From CAWDDA01 sp963813345 (GTDB lineage Bacteria > Acidobacteriota > Blastocatellia > RBC074): 64,000 bases of DNA. Positions 40,433 to 48,680 of this stretch are shown one piece after another; position 1 is the first letter of the stretch, and each line of letters opens with the position of its first letter. The stretch spans positions 310,001 through 374,000 of the forward strand of contig CAWEYR010000028.1 of assembly GCA_963813345.1 (NCBI GenBank), given 5' to 3'. The translations under genes and the position numbers were made by a program. Below the pieces are notes generated by a model. It ran no database searches. It worked only from the letters and a program-made list of their open reading frames with translations, and was not told the DNA's origin.

Positions 40433-41164
40433 TCACGATTTCTTGAACGAATAGAGCTTTGCCGGACGATGCGCGCCGTCCTTTCGCGTCTCCTCCAGCT
40501 CGCGAAGCTGGCCTTGTGCCAGTACCTTCTTGCGGAAGTTTCGCTTGTCTATCCGTCTCTCGAGAATGATCTCGTAGAGGCGCTGCAATTGAGATAGCGT
40601 GAAGCGCCTCGGAAGCAGCTCGTAACCCACGGTCGTCCATTCAAGTTTGTTTCGCAACCGTCCGATTGCATATTTCAGAACCTCGGCGTGATCGAATGCC
40701 AGACGCGGTGGCTTCGAGACGGGAAACCAGGCAGCATCCGCCGCATCAGACGACGCAGCCACGGGCTGACGCTCTGCATCTATGAGCGCGAAATAGGCGA
40801 CGCTGATTACGCGGCCGCGCGGGTCTCGCTTCGGTTCGCCAAAAGTATAAAGCTGCTCCAGATAGACATTCTCAACGCCCACTTCTTCCTTGAGCTCTCG
40901 AGCTGCTGCCGCTTCGAGCGATTCATCCATTCCTACAAATCCCCCAGGCAGCGCCCACCGGTCGCGGTAAGGTTCAACTCCGCGCCGGACAAGCAACACC
41001 TTCAGCTCATTATCTGCGATCGTCAGAATTACCAGATCAACAGTAACGGCCGGTCGCGGATACCCGTCCACCTCAGACCTGGGCTCAGACCTGGGCTCAG
41101 ACATGGGCTCAGACCTGGGCTCAGATATGGACTCAGATTTTCCCACCTGACATCCCCCCAACAT
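40433..41164 (-). CDS. NUDIX-domain NrtR-like regulator of NAD metabolism
   Basis: 243 residues. The N-terminal NUDIX domain has a complete box: GFVGMDESLEAAAARELKEE continuing VGV fits Gx5Ex7REUxEExGU. A C-terminal winged-helix segment follows (RRFTLSQLQRLYEIILERRI, DKRNFRKKVLA). This two-domain form is typical of NrtR repressors that sense ADP-ribose and control NAD salvage. It is adjacent to nicotinamidase and nicotinate phosphoribosyltransferase genes, which fits. The intact NUDIX box means a hydrolase (ADP-ribose) activity is also possible. The first 32 residues contain SEPR/SEPM repeats encoded by a 12-bp tandem, so the true start may be any of several in-frame Met codons. Confidence 0.82.
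   Translation of the reverse strand: MLGGCQVGKSESISEPRSEPMSEPRSEPRSEVDGYPRPAVTVDLVILTIADNELKVLLVRRGVEPYRDRWALPGGFVGMDESLEAAAARELKEEVGVENVYLEQLYTFGEPKRDPRGRVISVAYFALIDAERQPVAASSDAADAAWFPVSKPPRLAFDHAEVLKYAIGRLRNKLEWTTVGYELLPRRFTLSQLQRLYEIILERRIDKRNFRKKVLAQGQLRELEETRKDGAHRPAKLYSFKKS
41072..41140. repeat. 12-bp tandem repeat inside the 5' end of the nrtR-like gene
   Basis: Unit CTGGGCTCAGAC (variants with CATGGG and ATATGGA) repeated about five times. Each unit encodes Ser-Glu-Pro-Arg/Met on the minus strand, so changes in copy number stay in frame. Confidence 0.9.
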
Positions 41165-41780
41165 CTTTCTTGAGCGCTTTGACCTGCTGCAATACTTCGT
41201 CTGTCGTTATGAGTCTGATACCTGACACTTCGAGTTCGCCCAGGGTTGTTCGCGTCGTCTCGTCGGTGACGCCACGAATTGCATCCTCGACCACGTCAAC
41301 CTCGGCGCCGCCTTCTCTCAACCCGAGCGCGGTCGCGCGCACGCAGTAGTCTGTCGCCACTCCAAAGACAATTGCTCGCTCGCCCCTGAAGGCCCCGTCC
41401 TTTCGCAGCCCCTCAAGCCAGAGATTAGAGAACGGATCGAAGACTTTCTTTTTGATCACATAATGCGTCGCCGGAAGCAGCATCGCATCGCGATCTTCTG
41501 AAGCTGACGACTCAATGACGCGACGGGGCAGAGCCGGGAGATCACCGTGGATACGCTCGGCGCCTCGCGTTCCCTCAATGCAGTGAGGTGGAAAAATCTC
41601 AAATTCCGGATCGTCCGCTTCGTGCGCGCATGACGTCGACACTGTCGTAATCCCGAGCACTCCGGCGGCACTCAACAACTTTTCGATATTCTCAGCAATC
41701 TCATCCGCTCCGCCAACATAGAGAGCTCCGTGTTCAGGATGCATAAAGTCGATCTGTGTATCCACATCAAAGAAAATCAT
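41133..41780 (-). CDS. Nicotinamidase-type cysteine hydrolase
   Basis: Isochorismatase-like hydrolase that probably converts nicotinamide to nicotinate. 215 residues from ATG 41780 (MIFFDVDTQIDFMHPEHGAL): the Asp of DTQIDF, the Lys of VIKKKVFDPFSN and the Cys of VATDYCVRATALGL form the Asp-Lys-Cys triad. The position between pncB and the nrtR-like gene strongly supports the NAD-salvage role. The 3' end overlaps the next gene by 32 bases. Zinc-site residues are less clear, so a related amidohydrolase activity cannot be excluded. Confidence 0.85.
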   Translation of the reverse strand: MIFFDVDTQIDFMHPEHGALYVGGADEIAENIEKLLSAAGVLGITTVSTSCAHEADDPEFEIFPPHCIEGTRGAERIHGDLPALPRRVIESSASEDRDAMLLPATHYVIKKKVFDPFSNLWLEGLRKDGAFRGERAIVFGVATDYCVRATALGLREGGAEVDVVEDAIRGVTDETTRTTLGELEVSGIRLITTDEVLQQVKALKKDVGGMSGGKI

Positions 41781-41811
41781 GCGAAATCTCTCAGCACCCA
41801 GCACTCAGCAC

Positions 41812-43192
41812 TCAGCACTCAGCACTGTTTTTCCTCCAGAGCTTCGTTAAACGTGCGCGCTCGCTCTCGAGGTGTTCGCTGTACCGGACAGGATATTCTT
41901 CGGCATCTTTCAGCCGTCGATAAATCTGCGGCAAACGATCAAGCTCTTTTCGCGTTCTCTGCTGCAGGTCTCTAACGTTTGAAGAGGGACGAGACGACGT
42001 TTCCGTCTCGCATCACCTTCTCCAGCAAAGGGAAACGTCCGTGCGGCGACCAATCCTCATCTGCTTGTGCGATCAGATCACCCAGAAAGCTGTCATCATC
42101 GGCAATCGAACGCCATACCTGTTTGACCCAAGGGTAGGTAGCCTTGTCTTCGCTCAACTTGAGCTTTGGTACCCGCTTCCCATCGAGCTCGACCTCGACC
42201 ATCTTATACACGCCTCCGAGCGCGGGCGCATCATAAGAAGTGACAATCTCGGTTCCAACGCCGAAAAGGTCTATTGGCGCGCCTTGAGCGAGAAGGTCGC
42301 CAATCTTTTCCTCGTCAAGGTCACCACTCGCCATTATGCGCGTGTCATTGAGTCCACCATCGTTGAGGACCTTCCGAACACTCTTCGAAAGGGCACCAAG
42401 ATCACCGCTGTCGAGACGCACTCCACGAATTCTGCCTCCAAACTCTGTTGCCAGATGTGCGGCTTGCTCTGTGTCATAAGTGTCGAGCAGGAACGTTGTT
42501 TCATCGGGGAAGACGCGATGATAGGCGGCAAAGGCCTCACGTTCAGACGGAAATGACATGATGAACGAGTGCGCGGCGGTTCCCATGATCGGAATACCGA
42601 ACGCGCGAGCAGCTTCGACATTCGATGTCGCGATGCACCCGGCGATGAACGCCGCACGTGCCGCGTAGACCGCCGCAGCCATTGTCTGCGCTCTTCTCCC
42701 GCCGAATTCGACAACACCGGCCTTGCCGGCGGCTTGCACTATTCGCGCTGTCTTTGAAGCGATCATCGTCTGGAAATTGACTGTCGCCAGAAGAAACGTC
42801 TCGATGATCTGCGCTTCAATGAGCGGGGCGTTGACACGAAGAAGCGGTTCACCCGCAAAGACAACAGTTCCCTCCGGCATCGCCCAGACGTCGCCCGAAA
42901 AGCGAAACTCACGCAGGTACTCGAAGAACGAATCACGAAGATCGCGAAAGACCGTGAGACCTCGCAGAAACTCAACCTCATCTTCACGGAACCGAAGGTG
43001 GGTGAGATAGTCGAGCGCCTGTTCGAGCCCGGCAACGACGAGATAGGACCGGCAGGGAGGCAGTCTGCGCACGAACAATTCGAAAGTGGCACGCTCGTTT
43101 CTGCCTTCAGCGTGATAGGCCGCCGCCATCGTCAACTGGTAAAGATCCGTCGCAAGCCCCAGGTCCCGAGTGTGCTGGCTGATCGTGTCCAT
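41812..43192 (-). CDS. pncB: Nicotinate phosphoribosyltransferase (one frameshift near 3' end)
   Basis: Makes nicotinate mononucleotide from nicotinate and PRPP. Reads LGLATDLYQLTMAAAYHAEG, EFGGRRAQTMAAAVYAARAA, MGTAAHSFIMSFPSE and GVRLDSGDLGALSKSVRKVL, all typical. The frame appears to stop after VVSSLFKR, but in the shifted frame from about 41980 it continues through VRDLQQRTRKELDRLPQIY and YPVRYSEHLESERARL, the usual C-terminal tail, to TGA 41812. About 460 residues. It is the first gene of the salvage group and lies downstream of the ArsR gene. Confidence 0.92.
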
Positions 43193-43200
43193 TGAATCAA

Positions 43201-43231
43201 GGTACGTTGTACCGCATTCAGGCGGAAACGT
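43201..43231. repeat. Family A half-repeat
   Basis: GGTACGTTGTACCGCATTCA followed by GGCGGAAACG; the inverted partner is absent. Located between arsR and pncB. Confidence 0.85.
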
Positions 43232-43245
43232 TACAACGAAGACCG

Positions 43246-43578
43246 CTAGAGTAATTCCACGTCAAGGGTATCATCAACGGGTGGGAGCGGTTCAGGCCGT
43301 CTTGGCAAAGCTGCGATCGCTTCCACAATCCGATACGACTGAAATCCAAGCGAATCTGAAATCCGGTAGTACACCCTGAGGCCCTCTTTCCTGCTCTCGA
43401 CGACTCCGGCACGTTTGAGATAAGCCAGATGGCGGGACACCTTTGGCTGGCTTGCTCCGGCGATGTCAACCAGCTCGCCGACAGACCTCTCATTCTCCAT
43501 GCCGAGCGCTTGAATGATCAGGATCCTTGTCTCATCCGCACAAGCCTTCAAAATCTCCACCAACTCAACCGCTGCCAT
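43246..43578 (-). CDS. ArsR/SmtB-family transcriptional regulator
   Basis: 110-residue winged-helix repressor. ELVEILKACADETRILIIQA leads the fold; the recognition helix region is ASQPKVSRHLAYLKRAGVVE, followed by the beta wing RKEGLRVYYRI. The metal-site Cys pair of classical ArsR (ELCVC) is absent (SVGELVDIAGAS), so the inducer may be non-metal (redox, sulfur or a metabolite). A 28-bp palindrome six bases upstream of the ATG is the likely operator, implying autoregulation. The nearest targets are pncB downstream and the permease genes upstream. Confidence 0.88.
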   Translation of the reverse strand: MAAVELVEILKACADETRILIIQALGMENERSVGELVDIAGASQPKVSRHLAYLKRAGVVESRKEGLRVYYRISDSLGFQSYRIVEAIAALPRRPEPLPPVDDTLDVELL

Positions 43579-43583
43579 ACCAA

Positions 43584-43611
43584 GACTATATATGTATATA
43601 CGTATATAGTC
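43584..43611. promoter_or_regulatory. Palindromic operator candidate for ArsR
   Basis: A 28-bp AT-rich palindrome: GACTATATA at 43584-43592 is the exact reverse complement of TATATAGTC at 43603-43611, with a near-symmetrical centre (TGTATATACG). It covers the region just before the arsR start codon, where a promoter or ribosome site would lie. ArsR-family dimers bind this type of imperfect ATA/TAT palindrome. Confidence 0.7.
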
Positions 43612-43650
43612 AACTTCCTTGCTTCAACTACATATGGTCATCCATATATA

Positions 43651-44484
43651 CTATGCCAACCTCTTCTTTTGCTTAGGATCAAGCTTCTCGCGAAGGGCGT
43701 CACCGATAAAGTTGAAGGCAAGCACCGTGAACATAACTGCCAGACCCGGAAAGACTAAAAGATGCGGGGCGACCCTCAAATATGCGCGAGCATCATTCAG
43801 CATCGCTCCCCAGCTTGGCGCCGGCGGCGGAACCCCAAGACCCAGGAAGCTCAGGCTAGCCTCGGCCAGGACGGCGCCAGCCATTCCCAGGCTCGCCTGT
43901 ACAATCAACGGCTGGATCGCATTTGGAAGAATGTGACGTGACAGAATCCTTGAGTCGCTCGCGCCAATCGCCCTGGCAGCGGTGACAAAGTCCAGTTCCT
44001 TTACTTTGAGGACCTGGCCGCGGATAAGCCTTGCGTAACCCACCCAGCCGATCACTGAGAGCGCAAGGATAAGGTTGTTCAGACTTGGTCCGAGGAAGGC
44101 AACCATGGCGATTGCCAGCAGCAGGCTTGGAAACGACATGAAAACATTGAAAAGGAATGAAGAAAGAAAGCGATCCACCCAGCCACCATAGAACGCCGAT
44201 ACCGACCCGATCACTAGTCCTATGAACGACGATATCAGGACAACAATTACTGCAACCCTGAGCGATATCCTCGCGCCATAGACCACTCTCGAAAAGACAT
44301 CCCGCCCGAGATCGTCCAGACCAAACAGATGCTCGCTGCTTGGTTTCAGACGCTGATCAAGCGTAGCGCCAGCCGGCATTGGCAACTGTTCGCGCGGGTC
44401 GTAGGGAGCAATCAGCGGCGCAAACAGGGCAGCTGCAACGATGATACTGATGATAATGAGGCCTGCTATTCCAAGACGGTTCAT
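43651..44484 (-). CDS. Dipeptide/oligopeptide ABC transporter permease (DppC/OppC type)
   Basis: 277-residue inner-membrane permease from ATG 44484 (MNRLGIAGLIIISIIVAAAL). The N-terminal OppC segment LIAPYDPREQL, GLDDLGRDVFSRVVYGARIS, and the coupling-helix EAA motif region (TAARAIGASDSRILSRHILP) are visible, ending LREKLDPKQKK. It follows dppB by 19 bases. Substrate-binding protein and ATPase genes are not nearby, so the transporter may be assembled from distant genes. Confidence 0.92.
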   Translation of the reverse strand: MNRLGIAGLIIISIIVAAALFAPLIAPYDPREQLPMPAGATLDQRLKPSSEHLFGLDDLGRDVFSRVVYGARISLRVAVIVVLISSFIGLVIGSVSAFYGGWVDRFLSSFLFNVFMSFPSLLLAIAMVAFLGPSLNNLILALSVIGWVGYARLIRGQVLKVKELDFVTAARAIGASDSRILSRHILPNAIQPLIVQASLGMAGAVLAEASLSFLGLGVPPPAPSWGAMLNDARAYLRVAPHLLVFPGLAVMFTVLAFNFIGDALREKLDPKQKKRLA

Positions 44485-44503
44485 TACTCGACTCGGATTC
44501 GTA

Positions 44504-45437
44504 TCACTCGACTCGGATCCGGGGATCAAGAAGCCGGTAGGCGAAATCCGTGACCAGGTTGGCCACAATATAAGTTAGCGCAATCATTAGAATGCATCCC
44601 TGGACCATCGGATAATCCCGGGAATTGATGGCATCGATCGTCAATCTTCCAACACCCGGCCAGCTGAAAATGGTCTCAGTGATGATTGCGCCAGCCATGA
44701 GCACGCCGAACTGCAGTCCAAGCACAGTAACGACTGGAATCAGTCCGTTCTTGAGAACATGTTTGTAAACAACAACTCCTTCGCTGAGCCCTTTGGCGCG
44801 CGCAGTACGCACGTAGTCCTCGTTTAGTTCTTCAATGACGCTCGACCTGACCATTCGGGTAAGGACGGCAGCCAGAGCAGCACCGAGCGTAAAGGCAGGC
44901 AGAATCAGGTATTCCAGCCCGTAGCGTCCGGCAACTGGGAGCCAGTCCAGCTTGATGGCAAAAAGATAGATCGCCAGCGGACCAAGCACGAATCCCGGGA
45001 AGACTGATCCCCAGCAGGGCGAGGACAGAAGCCGCATTGTCGATGAGTTTACCCTGATGAACGCCCGCCGTGACTCCCAGGGGAATCGAGATCAAAAGCG
45101 CGACAATAAGCCCTGCAAATGCGAGCTCCATCGTGGCCGGATAACGCGAAAGTATTCTCTCGAAGACCTTGTCCGAAGGGTTGATGAGGCTCGAACCGAG
45201 ATCACCGCGAATGAGGCCACCCCAATAGTTCAGATACTGCCGGCCAAGCGGCAAGTCCAGTCCAAGCTGATGTTTGAGCTCGGCTACCTGCTCTGCGGTC
45301 GCATTGTCACCGAGGGCATTGCGCACAGGATCGCCCGGCACAATGTGAATCAGAAGAAAAACCAGGGTGACGACTGCCCAGACTACGGGAAGTGCCAGCA
45401 GGAGGCGCTTTGCGAGCACCACCGAAATATTGCGCAT
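44504..45437 (-). CDS. Dipeptide/oligopeptide ABC transporter permease (DppB/OppB type, one frameshift)
   Basis: Partner permease, 311 residues in the restored frame. The N-terminus MRNISVVLAKRLLLALPVVW is followed by HIVPGDPVRNALGDNAT (OppB signature). A shift near 45003 (after LALLGIS) leads into LPGFVLGPLAIYLFAIKLDW, then the EAA loop (YVRTARAKGLSEGVVVYKHV) and the end LDPRIRVE. Expected length and order for dppB-dppC. Confidence 0.92.
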
Positions 45438-45598
45438 CGTCAGGATGATAAACGATGTATGATGTTGTTGAAAGATTCCTTAGATACTGAACTTTGACAA
45501 CCAAATATGTCCTGTCAGCATCTGATGGAACAACCCCTTACGTATAGAATTAATGGGACAGACGTAGATAAGGGAAGAGGAAGAAGGAGGAGGGAAAG

Positions 45599-45838
45599 AT
45601 GATCTCAACGACAGGAAACAATACAGTTGTTGCAGAAAAGGTGAATTCCCTGATTCATGACAATCTGACCGACATGTGGCTGTTGCTCTCAGGGGAAACC
45701 GTTGATGAGCGGAATCGTGGGCTCTCAACGTGGACCGGCCACCCAATTGCAATGAACTTCGGAGGTCAGGTCCGTATGCTTGAGGGCCGCCTCGAAGCGC
45801 TCGAAAAACTGCGAGTGCTCGGCATTGAAATGCAGTAA
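45599..45838 (+). CDS. Small hypothetical protein
   Basis: 79 residues, MISTTGNNTVVAEKVNSLIH to RVLGIEMQ, no recognised domain. A strong ribosome site (GGAGGAGGG) precedes ATG 45599, and the composition is that of a real soluble helical protein. TTGACA occurs at 45494-45499 but has no convincing -10 partner. It stands alone, divergent from dppB, and ends before a family A repeat. Confidence 0.7.
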   Translation: MISTTGNNTVVAEKVNSLIHDNLTDMWLLLSGETVDERNRGLSTWTGHPIAMNFGGQVRMLEGRLEALEKLRVLGIEMQ

Positions 45839-45844
45839 GGGCAT

Positions 45845-45900
45845 GGTAGTACCGCCTTCAGGCGGAATCGTCAACTCGAAGATTCCGCCTAAGGTCGGTC
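45845..45900. repeat. Family A palindromic repeat (short loop)
   Basis: GTAGTACCGCCTTCAGGCGG on the left; GATTCCGCCTAAGGTCGGTC on the right, slightly decayed. Located between two converging genes. Confidence 0.85.
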
Positions 45901-45923
45901 CAGCTTCACTTAGTGCTTGCTTC

Positions 45924-46433
45924 TTAGCGTACATTTCCGCCGATGTCCTGCATCATCGTTCTTAACCGCTCCTCGTCAGCTCCGCCCGGAACGCTCACTA
46001 ACAAAGCTCCTTCATCGATCTCAGAATCATAGTCTTCGTGAAAATGCCGGTAATCGGGGAGTGTCATTTCCCAGAGCATTCTTCCGAACGCAAAGAGGAT
46101 TGCGCCGATTGCAGTTGTTTCATAGACGATAATTCCGGTTGTCATCGGAGGTACAATCGGCATCGAGCTTGTCACCAGCGGATAGCTCCTTGATGTCAAA
46201 TAGACGAGCAGAAACCCCGCAACACAGCCGATAACCCCTCCCGCCAGACTGTAGAGTCCAATATGCGTTGGGTGGCGCGCACTGAGCGGATCATCGACTT
46301 CCATAAAGGGCTCGCCGGACATGACCACGATATCCCGACCGGGAATCCCTGCCTTTTCGAGTGCTCGAACGGCTCGGCGCGCGCCATCTGCGTCATCAAA
46401 ACTGAAATGCAGATGCGTTGACATCGCTTTCAA
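45924..46433 (-). CDS. actD: ActD-like subunit (DUF3341) of an alternative complex III
   Basis: 169 residues with two membrane helices (SLAGGVIGCVAGFLLVYLTS and TGIIVYETTAIGAILFAFGR) joined by a short loop, and a soluble N-terminal domain (FSFDDADGARRAVRALEKAG). This is the DUF3341/ActD pattern of quinol:electron acceptor oxidoreductases. Its start overlaps the NrfD-type gene, giving the usual C-D order. Its exact role in the complex is not established. Confidence 0.85.
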   Translation of the reverse strand: MKAMSTHLHFSFDDADGARRAVRALEKAGIPGRDIVVMSGEPFMEVDDPLSARHPTHIGLYSLAGGVIGCVAGFLLVYLTSRSYPLVTSSMPIVPPMTTGIIVYETTAIGAILFAFGRMLWEMTLPDYRHFHEDYDSEIDEGALLVSVPGGADEERLRTMMQDIGGNVR

Positions 46434-47763
46434 CCTCTATTTCCTTCTTCTGACCCGGAGCTTCTTTCTGATGACGAATGCCCTCCTTGAACTCCCATAT
46501 CGAAACGATCGGAAACAACTTCGCGAAGAGCGCATACAGCAGCACGAAATAGGCAAAGGTTCCTGCCACAATTGAAAGCTCGACCCAGGTTGTTGTGTAC
46601 CCGCGCCAGTTGAACGGAAGCCGCGGATGGCCAAGAGTCGGAACGACAATCAGGAATCTCTCGAGCCACATGCCAATGCAGATGAGCAGTGATGCAAATG
46701 CAAGCAGCGGGATGCGTCTCGTCCTCTTGAATGCGATCACGGGAACGGGAACCACAAAACAGCAGACAATCATTGCGTAGAACAACGGAGAATATGGTCC
46801 AGCCACCTTTGACCACCATACCGCCATTTCGGCCGGCTCGTTCGCATACCAGACAGTCAGGTATTCGGCAAACGTGAAGTAGCCCCACAGGAGACTCATT
46901 ACAAGCAGCAGGAGACCAAGATTGTTGAAGTGCTTCTCTTCGAGGTAGGCCTCGAGATGCAGCACTCGACGGAGGACAGCCATGGCCAGAATCAGCGCCG
47001 CAATCCCGGAGAAGATGGCGCCAACAACAAAGTAAGGCGCAAAGATCGTCGAATTCCACATCGGATTGATCGTCATCGCGAAATCCCACGAGACAATCGT
47101 ATGCACTGACACCGCAACCGGAATAATGACAATCGCCATGACTGAAACGGCTTTCTCGAGCCGATGCCATTGCGTTGCAGTACCGCGCCATCCGAGGCTG
47201 AGAATGTAGTAAAGCCGGCGCCGCCAGCCGCTCGCCTTGTCACGTAAGAGTGCAAGATCAGGAATCAGGGGAAGAAACAGGTAAATCAGACTCCCTGTGA
47301 GGTAGGCGTTGATCGCAAAGAAATCCCAGACCAGTGGAGAACGGTAGTTCGGCCATAACATTCGCTCGTTCGGATAGGGAACGACATAGTAAAAAAGCCA
47401 GACTCTTCCCAGATGAATCAGTGGAAACATTGAACCGATCAGCAGAGCAAAAACTGTGATCGCTTCGGCACATCGAGTGACGGGCTGTCTCCAGCTCGCG
47501 TTCGCTACCCGAAGAATCGCGGAGATCAAAGTTCCCGCGTGAGAGATGCCGATCCAGAATACAAAACTCGTAATGTAAAGCGACCAGAACTCCGGTCTGC
47601 GCTTGCCTGATACTCCGATTCCGTGCGCAATCTGCCATCCCCAGGCGAATACCGCCCAGGCGACGATTGCCCCCGAAATGAGCACGACCGCATAGAACTT
47701 CCAACTCGTCTCGAGCACGGGTCCGAGCAGGTCCCGATTGATTTTTTCAGTCAGGGTTTTCAT
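46396..47763 (-). CDS. actC: ActC-like NrfD-family quinol-binding membrane subunit
   Basis: 455 residues with about ten membrane helices, belonging to the NrfD/PsrC family that binds quinol. MKTLTEKINRDLLGPVLETS is the start. SFVFWIGISHAGTLISAILR carries the conserved His-containing helix, and MTINPMWNSTIFAPYFVVGA is typical of ActC. It follows the FeS subunit gene by ten bases and overlaps actD at its end. It would supply electrons from menaquinol to the FeS and haem subunits. Confidence 0.9.
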   Translation of the reverse strand: MKTLTEKINRDLLGPVLETSWKFYAVVLISGAIVAWAVFAWGWQIAHGIGVSGKRRPEFWSLYITSFVFWIGISHAGTLISAILRVANASWRQPVTRCAEAITVFALLIGSMFPLIHLGRVWLFYYVVPYPNERMLWPNYRSPLVWDFFAINAYLTGSLIYLFLPLIPDLALLRDKASGWRRRLYYILSLGWRGTATQWHRLEKAVSVMAIVIIPVAVSVHTIVSWDFAMTINPMWNSTIFAPYFVVGAIFSGIAALILAMAVLRRVLHLEAYLEEKHFNNLGLLLLVMSLLWGYFTFAEYLTVWYANEPAEMAVWWSKVAGPYSPLFYAMIVCCFVVPVPVIAFKRTRRIPLLAFASLLICIGMWLERFLIVVPTLGHPRLPFNWRGYTTTWVELSIVAGTFAYFVLLYALFAKLFPIVSIWEFKEGIRHQKEAPGQKKEIEVESDVNASAFQF

Positions 47764-47773
47764 TCTGCGCTCG

Positions 47774-48457
47774 TTACTTTTCGCTCTTCAGATACACAAC
47801 TCTCGGCTTTGTGCCGAGCTCGCCGAGAAGATGAAATGCCCGCCCACTCTCGGCCTTATGCGAGACTTCGGACTCGGGGTCGCTAATGTCTCCGAAATAC
47901 ATTGCAGTCGTCGGACAGGACTGCACGCAGGCGGGTTTCACGTCTTCATCTTTTACCGGTCGATTCTCTCCCGCTGCCTTGCTCTTTCCGTGCAGAAGTC
48001 GCTGCACACAAAATGTGCACTTCTCCATGACGCCGTTCGGCCTCACGGAAACTTCGGGGTTGAGGGCCTGTTCGAGCGGCGCATCCCACTTTGGCTCGAA
48101 GAAATTGAAATATCGAACCGTGTACGGGCAGTTGTTGGCGCAGAAGCGTGTCCCCACACACCGGTTGTATGTCATGACATTCAGGCCTTCAGGCGAATGT
48201 GTCGTCGCATAGACCGGGCAGACCGATTCACACGGCGCGGCGTCGCAATGCTGGCAGAGCACCGGAAGAAAGCTCGCTTTGACATTCGGGTACTCACCTT
48301 CCCAGTACCGCTCGACTCGAATCCAGTTGATCTGCCGCCCCATCACCGTCTGCTCTTCGCCGGCAATCGGGACATTGTTCTCGGTGCGGCAGGCAACGAC
48401 ACATGCCTCGCATCCGGTGCATTTATCAAGATCAATCACCATTCCCCATTGGGGCAT
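47774..48457 (-). CDS. ActB2-like four-cluster iron-sulfur subunit
   Basis: 227 residues from ATG 48457 (MPQWGMVIDLDKCTGCEACV), with a GGAGAGG ribosome site. Four cysteine groups are visible: CTGCEACVVAC, CQHCDAAPCESVC, CVGTRFCANNC and CTFCVQRLL with a later CVQSCP. This corresponds to the C-terminal half of ActB in classical alternative complex III, here a separate gene. The frame extends 28 codons further upstream but that part looks non-coding. Confidence 0.9.
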   Translation of the reverse strand: MPQWGMVIDLDKCTGCEACVVACRTENNVPIAGEEQTVMGRQINWIRVERYWEGEYPNVKASFLPVLCQHCDAAPCESVCPVYATTHSPEGLNVMTYNRCVGTRFCANNCPYTVRYFNFFEPKWDAPLEQALNPEVSVRPNGVMEKCTFCVQRLLHGKSKAAGENRPVKDEDVKPACVQSCPTTAMYFGDISDPESEVSHKAESGRAFHLLGELGTKPRVVYLKSEK

Positions 48458-48680
48458 AAAACCTCTCCAGGTAAGAAGTACGTCGTACTCGCACGCGATA
48501 CGCGAGCTGCGAGAACGTACTAGATTTGAGATTTCGAACACTGGTCATTTTCAGTTGCATCCCGAGGACTGACATGACAGTTTCAGAAGATCGCATCTCG
48601 CATCTCGGATACATTCTCACTTGCGCAATGCTCCAGTTTCGAACTCATTCCGGCTACAAGCGTGGCACATCCGCATGACA

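Noticed and set aside
48542..48680. A small gene or fused linker between the two ActB parts
   Set aside because: No frame with a ribosome site, and the sequence does not read through between the MopB and FeS parts in any frame without stops.
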